Shown here piece by piece: positions 1 to 9,958 of a stretch of DNA of 64,000 nt. Below the pieces are notes generated by a model that was not told the origin of the DNA, ran no database searches, and saw only the letters and a program-made list of their open reading frames with translations. The first letter of the stretch is position 1. Each line of letters starts with the position of its first letter. Where the stretch lies: assembly GCA_014284505.1 (NCBI GenBank), contig JAAFYY010000001.1:1426001-1490000 (forward strand), in the 5' to 3' direction. This DNA comes from Streptacidiphilus sp. 4-A2. Lineage in GTDB: Bacteria > Actinomycetota > Actinomycetes > Streptomycetales > Streptomycetaceae. The position numbers were made by a program, and so were the translations under genes.

Positions 1-974
1 CCTTCACCAGCGAGTCCCGCCGCGAACTGGCCTCCACCAGCAGACCTTCATCCGCATGGACGCCCGCCGGAGCACACCCGGCTGCGGCGGATGCTCACCG
101 CGACTTCATCATCAAGCGGATCGCCGCGATGCGCCGGAGATCCAGGGCATAGTCGACGACTTCCTGGACCGGATGACCGCGCACCCGGCCCCGGCCGACC
201 TGGTCGCCGAGTTCGCGCTGCCGGTGCCCTCGCTGGTGATCTGCCTGCTGCTGGGCGTCCCCTACGCCGACCACGGCTACTTCCAGCAGCGCAGCAGCAC
301 CCTGCTGAGCAACCTGAGCCCGGTGGAGGACGTCCGGCGTGCCCGGGACGAGCTCGTCGACTATCTGCGCGACCTGGCCGACCGCAAGCGGCTGGAGCCG
401 GACGACCGGATCGTCAGCCGGCTCGTCGAGCGCGAGGACCTGGACTCGGGCGAGATCGCCCGGATGAGCATGCTGCTGCTGATCGCGGGCCACGAGACCA
501 CCGCCAATATGACCGCGCTGTCCACGCTGGCGCTGCTGCGCGACCCGAGCAGCTGACCCGGCTGCGGGAGCACCCGGAGCTGGTCCCGGGCGCGGTCGAG
601 GAGCTGCTGCGGTACCTCAGCATCGTCCAGGACGGCGTGGCCCGGCTCGCAACCGAGACCGTGCAGATCGGCGGGCAGACCATCGAGGCCGGTGAGGGCG
701 TGCTGTGCCTGCTCTCCACCGCCAACTGGGACGACTCCATGTTCCCGCAGGCCGCACAGCTGGACGTCGCCGCGACGCCCGGCGGCATGTCGCCTTCGGC
801 TTCGGGGTGCACCAGTGCCTGGGCCAGCCGCTGGCCAGGCTGGAGCTCCAGATCATCCTGGAGACCCTGCTGCGGCGGCTGCCCGGCCTGCGGCTGGCGG
901 TGCCCTACGAGGAGCTCCGCTTCCGGAACGACTCGGTGGTCTACGGGCTGGAAGAGCTTCCGGTCGCCTGGTGA
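1..974 (+). CDS. Cytochrome P450, 5' end outside window, frameshifted
   Basis: Haem monooxygenase, C-terminal two thirds or more. Going downstream: a helix-C-like segment (readable as an EHTRLRRM-type motif around 75-95), the I-helix oxygen-binding motif AGHETTAN at about 487-510, the K-helix ExxR (EELLR, about 600-612), and the haem loop FGFGVHQCLG with its cysteine ligand at about 796-825, then a normal C-terminus. The three parts lie in different frames, with breaks near 100-145, 545-555 and 775-790. The AGHETT and FGxGxHxCxG motifs fit actinobacterial class I P450s of the CYP105/CYP107 type; substrate unknown. It converges with the methyltransferase gene that ends at 1033, so it may tailor the neighbouring polyketide or belong to a separate unit upstream. 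Confidence 0.85.
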
Positions 975-1032
975 GAGCAGCCGACGCGGTCCGCACCGCC
1001 CGGCCGGCCGGCCGTCGTCGAACGGCCGCGGG

Positions 1033-1603
1033 TCACCACACGCCGGGCAGCAGCCGGGAGGTGCGGGCCGCGTAGTCGGTGTACCGCTCGCCGAGGGCGG
1101 CGCCGAGCACCCGCTCCTCCACCCGGATCCGGTAGACCACGCCCAGCAGCACGCAGCCGAACAGCAGCACCAGCGACAGGTAGTTGCCGAAGGCAAGCCC
1201 GAGGCCGAGGACCGCCACCATCGCCCCGCTGTACGCGGGGTGCCGCAGCACCCGGTACGGTCCGTTGGTCACCACCTGGTGGTCGGCCTGGACGTGCACC
1301 ACCCGCGGAAGAACCGGCCGAGCACCCGGATCGCCCACAGCCGCAGGCCGATCCCGGCCCACAGCACCAGCAGCGCCACGGTCAGCTCCGGGGCGTCCCC
1401 GCCGAAGTCGAGCCCTGGACGGTGGACTTGACGACCACCGCGAGCGCTTCGCCGACGAACATGGCGGCGGCGACCACCCCCAGTGAGGCCCACTCGGTGC
1501 GCACCGCCCGACCGCCCATCCGGTACTGGCGCACCTGCATCACCACCTCGACCAGCACCCACGCCAGCACACTGACATTGAGCAGCAACGAGAACACTCC
1601 CAC
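1033..1603 (-). CDS. Isoprenylcysteine carboxyl methyltransferase (ICMT)-family methyltransferase, frameshifted
   Basis: Small integral-membrane SAM-dependent methyltransferase. The N-terminal part (about 1390-1603) has hydrophobic segments with VVAVGVFSLLLNVSVLAW. The C-terminal part (1033-1290) has the family signature NGPYRVLRHPAYSG and then a membrane segment and an ERYTDYAARTSRLLPGVW-type tail. Two frame changes are needed, near 1290 and 1400. I chose GTG at 1603 because GGAGAGG lies about nine bases upstream; GTG at 1612 is also in frame. The gene is the last of the minus-strand type III PKS group, 248 bases after the FAD monooxygenase, and is a second ICMT homologue in this locus. Inferred role: O-methylation of the alkyl phenol or hydroquinone. 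Family confident, substrate not. Confidence 0.75.
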
Positions 1604-1851
1604 GGCGACCACCCTCTCCGACGGAAAGCAGGCGGGACCGCGCGAGTGTCTCGGCGGCCCGGGCCGGGCACGGCCGGCCAACTCCGATGCTAGGAAGCAG
1701 CTCCCGGTGGCACCTCGGCCGAGGAGTGGAGCCCGGGGGTGGAGCTCCAGGGTGGAGCCGGCGCGTCCCGGCGGGCCGGCGCCGCCGGCTCTCCACCCGT
1801 TTTCCACCCGTGGACGGAGCCCGTCCGCGAAGTGGGCCCGTACCCGCCGGG

Positions 1852-2873
1852 TCAGGCCAACTGGTCGACCAGCAAGGCGAAAAGCGGCGGCAGGGCGGCG
1901 GCCGCGGGCACGATCCGGGCCGCCAGGGCGGGCCGGTGCCGGGCCCAGAGCAGTGCGCCGGTGAGCAGCCGGTGCCGCCGCGACGCCCGCAGCCAGGCCC
2001 GCTCGTACTCCTGCGGTCGCCCCGCCCGCACGCAGCGGACCAGTTCGGCCGCGCCCGCCAGCGCCAGCGCCACTCCCTCGCCGGTCAGCGCGTCGGTGTA
2101 GCCCGCGGCGTCGCCCACCAGCAGCACCCGCCCGGCCACCCGCGAGCGCACCCGCTGCCGCAGCGGCCCGGCCCCGCGCACGGCGGTCACCGCCGACCCG
2201 GCCAGCCGCCCCACCAGCCCCGGGAAGCGCGCGAGTTGGGCGTCGAACGGACCGCGTTCGCAAGTGAGCACCGCGATCCCGACCAGCTCCGGCCCCAGCG
2301 GGGTGACATAGGCCTCCGCGCCGGGCGCCCAGTGCACCTCGACGCAGTCGCTCCACGGGGCGACCGCGAAGTGCCGGCGCAGCCCGTATCTGGCCGGCTC
2401 CGCTCGGGCCAGAGACCGCTCTTCCAGGCCGAGTTGGCGGCGGAGCGGGGAGTGCAGGCCGTCGGCGGCGGCCAGGTAGCGGGCGCTGATCCCGGCGGCG
2501 GACACCCCGGAGGCGTCCTGCCGGACCACGCCGATCCGCAACGGCATTACCCGTACCCCGAGTTGCTCGGCGCGGCGGGCCAGGGCGGCATGCAACTCGG
2601 TGCGGCGCACGCCGCGTCCGGCGCCCGCGGCGAACCGCGCCTCGGCCGCCGACCGCCGGTCCAGATAGCGGATGCCGCACAGCGGGTGGCCGTCGACACC
2701 GACCCCCAGCAGCTCAAGTGCCCTGACCGCGCCGGGCATCAGCCCCTCGCCGCAGGCCTTGTCGATCGGTCCCGGGCGGGTTCGGCCACCACCACCTCAA
2801 GTCCGCCGCGGGCGGCGTGGATGGCGGTGGCCAGCCCGGCCGGTCCGCCACCGGCCACCAGCAGGTCGATCAC
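1852..2873 (-). CDS. FAD-dependent monooxygenase / geranylgeranyl-reductase-like flavoprotein, frameshifted
   Basis: Flavoprotein of the PHBH/geranylgeranyl reductase superfamily. The dinucleotide-binding GxGxxG motif (LLVAGGGPAGLATAI) is at the start (about 2830-2873). The second FAD motif, GRVLLVGDAAGYTDALTGEG, is at about 2075-2135. One base appears lost near 2740-2790, where the frame changes between the two motifs. Start is GTG 2873; its last two bases plus the next form the stop of the upstream ICMT gene (GTGA overlap), so the two are translationally coupled. In comparable type III PKS operons (srs in Streptomyces griseus, agq in Actinoplanes missouriensis) a flavoprotein hydroxylase at this position oxidises an alkylresorcinol or phenol to a hydroquinone. 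That role is inferred here from context. Confidence 0.8.
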
Positions 2874-3416
2874 GGCGTGGCGGCAGGGGCGGACGGCCGC
2901 GCCGACGCGGGCGGCAGCGTGGCCAGCGCCGTCTCCTCGCAGCGCACCCTGGTGGCCAGCAGTACCCCGTTGCACAGGGTGAACACGGTGGCGGTGAGCC
3001 AGTTGGAGTGCACCAGGGGCAGCGCCTCGCCCTCGACCACCACCGCCAGATAGTTGGGGTGGCGCAGCCAGCGGTACGGCCCGCCGACAACCGGCGGCAG
3101 CCCGGGGACCACGATCACCCGGGTGTTCCAGCGCCGCCCGAGCGCGGTGACGCACCACCAGCGCAGGCCCTGCGCGGCCAGCGCGAGGGCCAGCATCGGC
3201 CAGCCGAGCGCGGGCAGGAACGGGCGGTGCGCCAGCGCGGTCTCCACCAGGCAGCCCGCCAGCAGCCCCAGGTGCAGCACGACCATCACCGGGTAGTGGC
3301 CGCGGCCGTACTCCACCCCGCCGCTCGCGGCTCCAGGCGGCGTTGCGGCGGGCGACCGCCAGCTCGGCCAGCCGTTCCAGGCCGACCAGCAGGATCAGGA
3401 GGGTGTATCCGGACAT
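2870..3416 (-). CDS. ICMT-family methyltransferase next to type III PKS, frameshifted
   Basis: Membrane methyltransferase of about 180 residues. It starts MSGYTLLILLVGLERLAELA (ATG 3416), has several hydrophobic segments, and carries the family signature GGPYRWLRHPNYLAVVVEGE (about 3030-3095) with C-terminal SAM-contacting residues. One frame change lies near 3315, where the N-terminal 33 codons and the rest are in different frames. It follows the type III PKS stop (3423) by six bases and overlaps the flavoprotein gene by four. It corresponds in position to SrsB-like O-methyltransferases that act on type III PKS products. Confidence 0.85.
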
Positions 3417-3422
3417 GGGCGG

Positions 3423-4494
3423 CTACCAGCGGAGCAGGACGAGTTCGGTGCAGAAACCCGGACCCATCGCCAGCAGCAGCCCGGGGGTGCCGGGCGGGGG
3501 CGGGTCCGGCTCCAGGGTGTCGCGCAGCACGTGCAGCACCGAGGCCGAGGACAGGTTGCCGACCCGGGCCAGCGAACGCCACGTCAGTTCCAGTGCGCGC
3601 GCCGGCAGTTCGAGCGCCTCGCGGACGGCGTCCAGGACCCGTGGGCCGCCGGGGTGGCAGACCCAGGCAGTGACGTCCTGGGTCTTGAGGTCGTGCTCGG
3701 CGAGGAAGGAGCGTACCTCCTCGCCCAGTTTCGGCGCGGACCAGCTCCGGCAGGTCGCGCCGAGCACGATCCGGAAGCCGTTCTCGCGATCTCCCAGCCC
3801 AGCATCCGCTCGGTGCCGGGTACAGCCGGCTGCGGGTGGCCACCACCGTCGGCGCGGACGGGCCGTCCCCGGCGGCCCGGGCCGGCGACGGCCCGGTCGC
3901 CGCGCGAGCAGTGCGGCGGCGCCGTCGCCGAACAGCGCGCCCGCGACCATTCTGCGGGGAGGCGTCGCCGCGTTGCAGGGTCAGCGAGCACAGTTCGACC
4001 GAGAGCAGCAGCGCCACCTGCTCCGGATGGCCGTGCAGGTAGTCGTGCAGCCGGGCGATCCCGGCCGCCCCGGCCACACAGCCGAGCCCGAACACCGGCA
4101 CCCGCTTGACGTCCGGGCGCAGCCCCAGCGGACCGGCCAGCCGGGCCTCGACCGACGGCGCGGCGAGGCCGGTCACCGAGGTGAACACCACCAGGTCGAT
4201 CTCCTCGGCGCGCAGCCCGGACTGCTCCAGCGCGCCGCGCACCGCCTCCTCGCCGAGCCGCAGCGCGACCTCGATGAAGGTGTCGTTGGCCTGGCCGAAT
4301 CCCGTCAGCTCCGCATAGCGCTCCAGGGGCAGCGCCAGATGGCGGCGCTCGACCTGGGCGGCCGAGTGCACCCGGGACAGCAGCCCGCGGTCGCGGCCCG
4401 GCGTCGGGCACAGCTCCGCCATCGCCCGGGTGATCTCGTCCTGCGGGTAGTGCTGCGGCGGGAGACGCCGTGGATCGCGACAATTTCGCGTCAT
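3423..4494 (-). CDS. Type III polyketide synthase, frameshifted
   Basis: Chalcone-synthase-fold condensing enzyme of about 357 residues. The Cys-His-Asn triad is visible: Cys in VFGLGCVAGAAG (about 4075-4110), His in AWVCHPGGPRV (about 3635-3670) and Asn in RVGNLSSASV (about 3540-3570). The C-terminal GPGFCTELVLL matches the family's GFGPG-type cyclisation loop. The middle (about 3790-3960) needs two frame changes. The start is ATG 4494; no strong ribosome site precedes it. It heads a minus-strand operon with methyltransferase and flavoprotein genes and is divergent from a UbiA prenyltransferase. Such sets make alkylresorcinols, alkylpyrones or prenylated alkyl hydroquinones from a fatty acyl starter and malonyl units. 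The length of the acyl starter cannot be read from sequence. Confidence 0.9.
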
Positions 4495-4572
4495 GAGTGA
4501 ATGATAGGGGCGAATTGATCAATCCTCATGAATCAACCCGCTCCGGGCGCCCTGGTGTCCTAGCATCTCGGC
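4495..4572. promoter_or_regulatory. Divergent promoter region, type III PKS / prenyltransferase
   Basis: These 78 bases separate the two outward-reading starts and must hold both promoters or one shared control site. They are AT-richer than the flanks and include the palindrome TTGATCAA near 4516-4523. No clear -35/-10 pair stands out by eye. Confidence 0.4.
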
Positions 4573-5472
4573 GTGGAGAGCACCGCGGCGCCCGACCCGA
4601 CGGCCCCGGCGGCGGCGCCGGGCGTGCCGCCGCGGCCCGCCCGCGCGCTGCCGCACCTGGGGGCCGGTGCGGCAGCCCTGGCGCGCGCCTGCCACCCGGC
4701 GCCGACGGCGGCGGTCACCGTGCTGGCCACCGCACTGGCGGCGGCCTGGGGCCGGGGCGCGGGCACGGCCCTGGTCGCGGCGGCCGTGCTCACCGGCCAG
4801 CTCTCGGTGGGCTGGAGCAATGACGCCGTCGACCGGCGCCGCGACCTGGCCGCCGACCGCCGGGACAAACCGCTGGTCACCGGGGCGGTAAGGACGCCGG
4901 TGGTGGCGGCCGCGGCGGCCTGCGCGCTGCTGCTGTGCGTCCCGCTGTCGCTGGCCTGCGGCCTGGCGGCCGGGCTGGCGCACCTGACCGGGGTGGCCGC
5001 CGCCTGGGCCTACAACCTCGGGCTCAAGCGCACGCTCCTGTCCTGGCTGCCCTACGCCCTGGCCTTCGGGCTGCTGCCGGCGCTGGTGACCCTCGGGCTG
5101 CCGGGGCAGCCCTGGCCGCCGCCGTGGCTGCTCGGCGCGGGCGCGCTGCTGGGGGTCGGCGCACATGCCGCCAATGTGCTGCCGGACATCGAGGCCGACC
5201 TGGCGGCCGGGGTACGGGGCCTGCCGCAGCGGCTCGGACCGCGCGGCGCCAGGGTGCTGGCGGCACCGGCCCTGCTGACCGCCTCGGCCCTGCTGGTGCT
5301 CGGCCCGGCGGCCGGGCCGGGGCTCCTGGGCTGGGCCGGGCTGGCGGTGACCGGGGGCCTGGGGGTGCTGGTGCTGCTGCCGGGCCCGGCCGGACGGCTG
5401 CCGTTCCTGGGCGTGCTCGGGCTGGCCGGGGCGGATGTGGCGCTGTTGCTGCTGCGCGGCACACCGGGCTGA
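4573..5472 (+). CDS. UbiA-family prenyltransferase
   Basis: Integral-membrane aromatic prenyltransferase of 299 residues, intact. The two Mg-diphosphate-binding Asp clusters are present: SNDAVDRRRD (about residues 82-91, the NDxxDxxxD motif) and LPDIEAD (about residues 202-208). Seven to nine hydrophobic segments surround them. GTG at 4573 is the only reasonable start. It is divergent from the type III PKS and convergent with the phosphatase gene, whose stop is only 15 bases away. In agq-type loci the UbiA enzyme transfers a geranyl-type chain to the hydroxyl or ring of the type III PKS product. The same is inferred here. Confidence 0.88.
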   Translation: MESTAAPDPTAPAAAPGVPPRPARALPHLGAGAAALARACHPAPTAAVTVLATALAAAWGRGAGTALVAAAVLTGQLSVGWSNDAVDRRRDLAADRRDKPLVTGAVRTPVVAAAAACALLLCVPLSLACGLAAGLAHLTGVAAAWAYNLGLKRTLLSWLPYALAFGLLPALVTLGLPGQPWPPPWLLGAGALLGVGAHAANVLPDIEADLAAGVRGLPQRLGPRGARVLAAPALLTASALLVLGPAAGPGLLGWAGLAVTGGLGVLVLLPGPAGRLPFLGVLGLAGADVALLLLRGTPG

Positions 5473-5487
5473 CTCCCCGGGGCAGGG

Positions 5488-6620
5488 TCAGTGGCCGGTG
5501 GTGGCGACGTTCAGGCCCCGGGCGTCGCGGGCCACCGCGACCATGGCGGCGTCGTCGGCCAGCGTCCCGGCCACGAAGTCGTCCAGATCCGCGTTCACCA
5601 CGGCCAGCAGCCGGGCCGGGTCCTGGTCGCCGAACTGCTCCAGCCGCGCGGACAGCGGATAGAACTCGCCGTGCTCGTCGCGGGCCTCGGAGATGCCGTC
5701 GGTGTAGAGCAGCAGCAGGTCCCCCGGGCCGAAGTCGAAGGCGGTGGCACCGTAGCCGTTGTCGCTCAGCCCGCCCAGGCCCAGCGGCGGGGAGGGCTGC
5801 TCCACGTCCAGCGTGCTGCTGCGGCCCGCGCGCAGCAGCAGCGGCGGCGGATGGCCGCAGTTGATGACGCTGAGCAGCGGCTGGTCGTCGCGGATGTCCA
5901 CGATCACGGCGGTCACAAAGCCCTCGCCGACCTCGGCCCCGCCGCCCGCGGAGCCGGCGCTCTCCCCGCCAGACCCCAGGAGACGCTGCCCTCCAGATAG
6001 GTGGCCAGCGCCGGGAGCGCGGACTGCTGGTGCGCGGCGGCCCGGAACGCGCCCAGCAGCAGCGCCGTGTCGCCGAGGGTCTCCAGGCCCTTGCCGCGGA
6101 CATCGCCGATGATCAGCCGGGTGCTGTCGCCGGTGCGGGCCGCCGCGAACAGGTCGCCGCCGACCCGGGCGCCGACCGCCACCGCGCGGTAGCTGGAGGC
6201 CAGCCGCAGCGGGCCCATCCGCTCCGGCAGCGGCCGCTGGATCACCCGCTGGGCGGCCTCCGAGACCGTGCGGGCCCGCAGCAGCTCGGCCTTGCTCCGC
6301 TCGTGCAGCCGGTTGAAGACCACCACCACGACGGAGAGCACGGTCAGCGCGGCGAGCTGGACCTCCAGGTTCTCGGTGCTGAGCACCCCGCGCTCCAGCC
6401 CTATGAAGACCAGGGTCAGCAGTGAGAGCACGCCGATGGTCGCCGTGGTCCGCGGCCCGGCGAAGGAGGCGGTGATGGCAGGAGCCACCACCAGCAGCGG
6501 CCCGAGGTGGACGCCCGCCGGGGAAATGATGTCCGCGACCGCGATCAGCACCAGCAGCGTCAGCGGAATCACGATCAGTACGCCAGGCCGGTTGCGGGCG
6601 GTTTGGTGGCGGCGGGACAT
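5488..6620 (-). CDS. SpoIIE/RsbU-type PP2C protein serine phosphatase, membrane-anchored, frameshifted
   Basis: N-terminal part (6300-6620): a short basic tail, then about four hydrophobic segments (LIVIPLTLLVLIAVADII onward). The catalytic PPM/SpoIIE domain follows: RPLPERMGPL, VGGDLFAAARTGDSTRLIIGDVRGKG (metal-binding Asp residues), then in another frame VINCGHPPPLLLR, LLLYTDGISEARD and the terminal ADDAAMVAVAR. One base is missing near 5950-5970. It follows the RsbW-type ATPase gene by about 220 bases on the same strand. Together they form a partner-switching pair: phosphatase dephosphorylates an anti-anti-sigma factor, kinase binds sigma. No anti-anti-sigma gene is visible. Confidence 0.9.
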
Positions 6621-6757
6621 CGCTCCTCCTTCCCTCCGCGGAAAGGAAGGGTCGGGCCCACCCTCATCGGAACCCCGGCGGGCCCGCTGCGCAACCCGAG
6701 CGTCCCCACGATGGCGCTGCGCATACCACCTGCCGCCGTGGGTGACCGGGTCGGCTC

Positions 6758-6843
6758 AGTCCGGCTGAGTCCCGCTCAGTCCGGGCCCCCGGCCGGGAAC
6801 CGGCCCGGGGTCAGCCCGGGCCCGGCCCGGGCCCGGCCCGGGG
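6758..6843. repeat. GC-rich short direct repeats between ATPase and phosphatase genes
   Basis: GCTCAGTCCGG occurs twice with slight variation, followed by ten-base repeats of the form CCCGGGCCCGG (about 6811-6842). The stretch lies just after the ATPase stop on the minus strand and can fold into several alternative GC hairpins, so it may act as a terminator or attenuator before the phosphatase. Confidence 0.5.
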
Positions 6844-7723
6844 TCAGCGCTGCACGGCCAGCAGCCGGTAGCTGGCCCAGGCATTGGTCCCGGTGCGGTG
6901 CCGCTGGACGTGCAGGCCGTCGGCGAGGGCGCTGACGATCTCCAGGCCCCGGCCGCACTCGTCCGGCGGCAGCTTCTCGGCACGGCCGTGGACCACCGGC
7001 CCGTAGTCGGAGACGGTCAGGTCCACATGGGAGCCGGCCAGGCTCAGGTCGACGGACATGTCCCGGCGTCCGTGCAGGGTGGAGTTGGTGGTCAGCTCGC
7101 TCACCAGCAGCACGATCTGCTCCACGTCCTCCGGGGCGACGCCCCAGCTGGACAGCAGCAGTGCGGTGCAGCGCCGGGCGGCGGGCACCGACTGCGGCTG
7201 CGCGGGCATCTCCCAGTGGGCCTGCCGCTGGAAGGCCCACGGGGTGTCCGCTCCGGGCTGCTTTCCGGCCTGCGGGCCGTCGGTGGAGGTGGCGGCATGG
7301 ACGGGCGGGCGCACTGCGGCGGGGGCCGCTCGCTGCCGCGCTGGGCGGCGGCCCGGGCGGGTGTGCCGGGGCCCGGCCCGGGGCCCGCCGCCGCGGGCGG
7401 TTCGGCGGCGCCCTGCCGGGTCTCGGTCCTGGCGGCCGTTCCGGGCCCGGCGGCCGTCGTCCCGGCCCGGACGGCTGCCTCGGCTCGCGTGGGCGGGTCG
7501 CTTCTGGTGGGCGTATCGGTTCTGCCGACCGTCCCGGTTCTGGCGGCTAAGGCCGACGGCGGGGCCGGCACCGACGGCGGGGTGTGCCGACCGGCGGTGT
7601 CATGGCGGACCGGCACCTCGAACGGCTCCACGGCGCCGGGGCGTGCTGGCGTCCCCCGCCGAAGCCGACAGCGGAACCGGAGTCGATCGTGGGTGTGGTC
7701 GGATGGGCATGGCTGGTGTCCAC
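6844..7723 (-). CDS. RsbW-like ATP-binding protein (HATPase_c_2) with disordered N-terminal region, frameshifted
   Basis: The kinase-fold domain is at 6844-7260: LLVSELTTNSTLHG (N box with the Mg-binding Asn), LTVSDYGP (G1 box) and ECGRGLEIVSALADG (G2 box). This is the single-domain ATPase type common in Streptomyces. The open frame containing it can begin at GTG 7314. However, two upstream frames read through a Pro/Ala/Thr-rich stretch to GTG 7723, which has AAGGGA about seven bases upstream and lies 11 bases after the reductase stop. I prefer 7723, with two frame changes near 7630 and 7300. The domain call is firm, the long N-terminus less so. Confidence 0.7.
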
Positions 7724-7734
7724 CGTCGTCCCTT

Positions 7735-8457
7735 TCAGTGGCCGGTACCGGCTGCGCCGTCGACGGGCACGATGGCCCCGGTTATGTACGAGGCCTCGGC
7801 GGAGGCCAGGAAGCGCACCGCTGCGGCCACCTCGTCGGGGCGGCCCATCCGGCCCAGCGGGATCCCCGCGATCAGGGCCGCGCGCTGCTCCTCGGTGAGC
7901 GCGGCGCTCATATCGGTCTCGGTCAGGCCGGGTGCGACCACATTGACGGTGACCGCGCGCGGCGCGAACTCGCGGGCCAGTGACCGGGCCATGCCGATCA
8001 GCCCGGCCTTGGAGGCGGCGTAGTTCGCCTGCCCGGCCTCGCCGCGCAGCGCCACCGCGGAGGAGATCAGCACGATCCGGCCGCTCCGGGCCCGCAGCAT
8101 CTTCGGGCTGACGGCCTTGACCACCCGGAAGGCTCCGGTGAGGTTGGTGTCGAGGACACCGGTGAAGTCCTCCTCGGTCATCCGCAGCAGCAGCACGTCG
8201 TGGGCGATCCCGGCGTTGGCGACCAGGACCTGCACCGGCCCGTGCGCCTCCTCGGCCTGCTTGAGCGCGTCGGCGACCTGTTCCGGCACGGTCACGTCGC
8301 AGGGCAGCGCGAGCACCTCCCCGGGCAGCGCGCCCTCCGCAGGCGGGCGGCTCCGGTAGGTGACCGCCACCCGATCGCCCTGGGCGGCGAAGGCATGGGC
8401 GACCGCCGCCCCGATGCCGCGGCTGCCGCCGGTGATCAGTACGGAACGGGGGTCCAT
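7735..8457 (-). CDS. Short-chain dehydrogenase/reductase, FabG-like 3-oxoacyl-ACP reductase
   Basis: Intact, 240 residues, the usual length for classical SDRs. It has the NADP-binding TGGSRGIG (residues 9-16), NAG (about 83-85), catalytic Ser in VLISSAVALRG, Tyr-Lys in YAASKAG, and a C-terminal ITGAIVPVDGA. Arg in GGSRGIG and YRSR favour NADPH. Start ATG 8457 has GAGAGG upstream. It is divergent from an MmyB-type regulator, a pairing repeatedly seen in actinomycetes, where the regulator is thought to control the reductase. Substrate unknown. Confidence 0.92.
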   Translation of the reverse strand: MDPRSVLITGGSRGIGAAVAHAFAAQGDRVAVTYRSRPPAEGALPGEVLALPCDVTVPEQVADALKQAEEAHGPVQVLVANAGIAHDVLLLRMTEEDFTGVLDTNLTGAFRVVKAVSPKMLRARSGRIVLISSAVALRGEAGQANYAASKAGLIGMARSLAREFAPRAVTVNVVAPGLTETDMSAALTEEQRAALIAGIPLGRMGRPDEVAAAVRFLASAEASYITGAIVPVDGAAGTGH

Positions 8458-8957
8458 GCGCTGCCTCTCGATGGTGGAGCGGTCGGCTTCCGGCCTGCGG
8501 TCCGCGCGTCCGGTGATCTCATCGGCGCGGCCCCAGTTCCCTTGCGGAGGACCGGGGTTGGCGGATCCGGCGGATCCGCGCGTGGCTCGGTACTAGCATG
8601 TAGCCGGTCATTGACGGGATCTGAGCGGTGCTCGGCGAGGGCCGTGGCGGCACGGCGGTCCGCCCGACGCCCTCGGAAGGCCGCGGGAACGGCGGCCGGG
8701 ACCTCCGGCGGGCCGACGCGACCGCCGCGGGCGCTGGGCGCGGTGCTCGTCGTCGGCATGGCCGGACTCGGTCCCTTCAGTGCATAGCGGAATCGGCACG
8801 GGTACAGACCGGGCGCAAAGAACCCGGTGTGGCGAGTCTGCCGTAGCATCGACCGTTTTTGCAGGGGCAGTATTTACATGTAATTCAGCGCTACCTAATT
8901 CGGCGGGCGGGGCGGCGGGCGCCCAGTGTGCCTGGCAGCCAGGGAGTTTGACGGAAC
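8458..8957. promoter_or_regulatory. Divergent intergenic region, reductase / MmyB-type regulator
   Basis: 500 bases between outward-reading starts. I found no convincing gene: the open frames here are Arg/Pro/Ala-rich shadows without a ribosome site. The only AT-rich part is about 8850-8905 (a T run, then ATTTACATGTAATTCAG), a likely promoter or operator zone for the regulator; ACATGT is palindromic inside it. Confidence 0.45.
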
Positions 8958-9869
8958 ATGAGCAGACGCGAGCTCAAGATCATGCTGGAGCGGCACCGGG
9001 GCCTGATCGACCCCACCGAGCGCGGCTTCGAGCCGACCCCGGTCCGGCGCGGGCGGCCGGTGGCCGGGCTCTCGCAGCCGCAGATGGACGTGCTGCTGAT
9101 GCGCGAATTCGCGGCCGGGACGTACGGGCGGCTGGAGCGCGGACAGATCGAGCACCCGCCGACGCAGCTGCTGGACGAGGTCTCCCGGCAGCTCGGGCTC
9201 AACGAGGACGAGCGCACCATGCTCTACCTGCTGGCGAACGGTGAGAAGCCCACCCACCCGCTCGATCCGCGACAGGCCGTGGAGCTCAAGCCGACCTGGC
9301 AGCTGGCCCTGGACGGCATGTCGCACATGGCCTACATCACCGACGCCGCCTGGAACACCCTGGCCTGGAACGAGAGCTTCCCGCACATGTTCCCGGACGA
9401 CGTGCCCGGGGTGGAGCCGGGACAGCCGCCCCGCAACATCATGTGGTGGATGGCCCTGTGCGAGGCGGCCCGCACCCGCTACTTCCCCTACTGGGACATC
9501 TACTGGGGGCCGTTGGCGCTGGCGCAGCTCAAGGCCGCGCTGCTGGCCCACCCGGACAACGAGGACCTGCGCGACCTGGAGGCGCAGGCGCTGGCCGACC
9601 CGGTGACCCGGCCCATCTACACCCATCCCGAGCTGGAGTACGTGCATCCGGACAGCGACACCCGGCCGCTCTACCACGCGGAGCTGGGCCCGGGCATGGT
9701 GACCATGTGCGCCGCCGAGCCGTTCAGTCTGCCCGGCGGGCGGCTGATGATCATCCCCTTCGTCCCGGGCGCGGTGACGCCGCCCACCTCGCTGTGGCCG
9801 CAGCCCCGGCCCTCGCGACGGCGCCCCCGGCCGGAGGCACCCGATCCGGCGGCCCGTCCGCAGTGCTGA
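8958..9869 (+). CDS. Helix-turn-helix regulator with MmyB-like ligand-binding domain
   Basis: Intact, 303 residues. The N-terminal Xre-type HTH covers about residues 35-90 (LSQPQMDVLLMREFAAGTY, LERGQIEHPPTQLLDEV). The C-terminal part (about 105-270) is the PAS-like MmyB ligand-binding domain, with MAYITDAAWNTLAWNESF, NIMWWMAL and the terminal RLMIIPFVPG. Family members often autoregulate and control the divergent SDR; some bind fatty acids or similar ligands. The C-terminal tail is Arg/Pro-rich. Start ATG 8958 follows GGGAG at a slightly long distance. Confidence 0.9.
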   Translation: MSRRELKIMLERHRGLIDPTERGFEPTPVRRGRPVAGLSQPQMDVLLMREFAAGTYGRLERGQIEHPPTQLLDEVSRQLGLNEDERTMLYLLANGEKPTHPLDPRQAVELKPTWQLALDGMSHMAYITDAAWNTLAWNESFPHMFPDDVPGVEPGQPPRNIMWWMALCEAARTRYFPYWDIYWGPLALAQLKAALLAHPDNEDLRDLEAQALADPVTRPIYTHPELEYVHPDSDTRPLYHAELGPGMVTMCAAEPFSLPGGRLMIIPFVPGAVTPPTSLWPQPRPSRRRPRPEAPDPAARPQC

Positions 9870-9958
9870 CAGCGCCTCCAAGGGGCGGATCCAGTTGGGA
9901 TCCAGGCGGGATCCAGGCCTCCGGGAGGTTCCGGGCACGCACTGCGGCAGTTCAAACC

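Noticed and set aside
4516..4523. TTGATCAA as a specific operator
   Set aside because: Too short for a claim on its own; kept only as part of the divergent promoter region.
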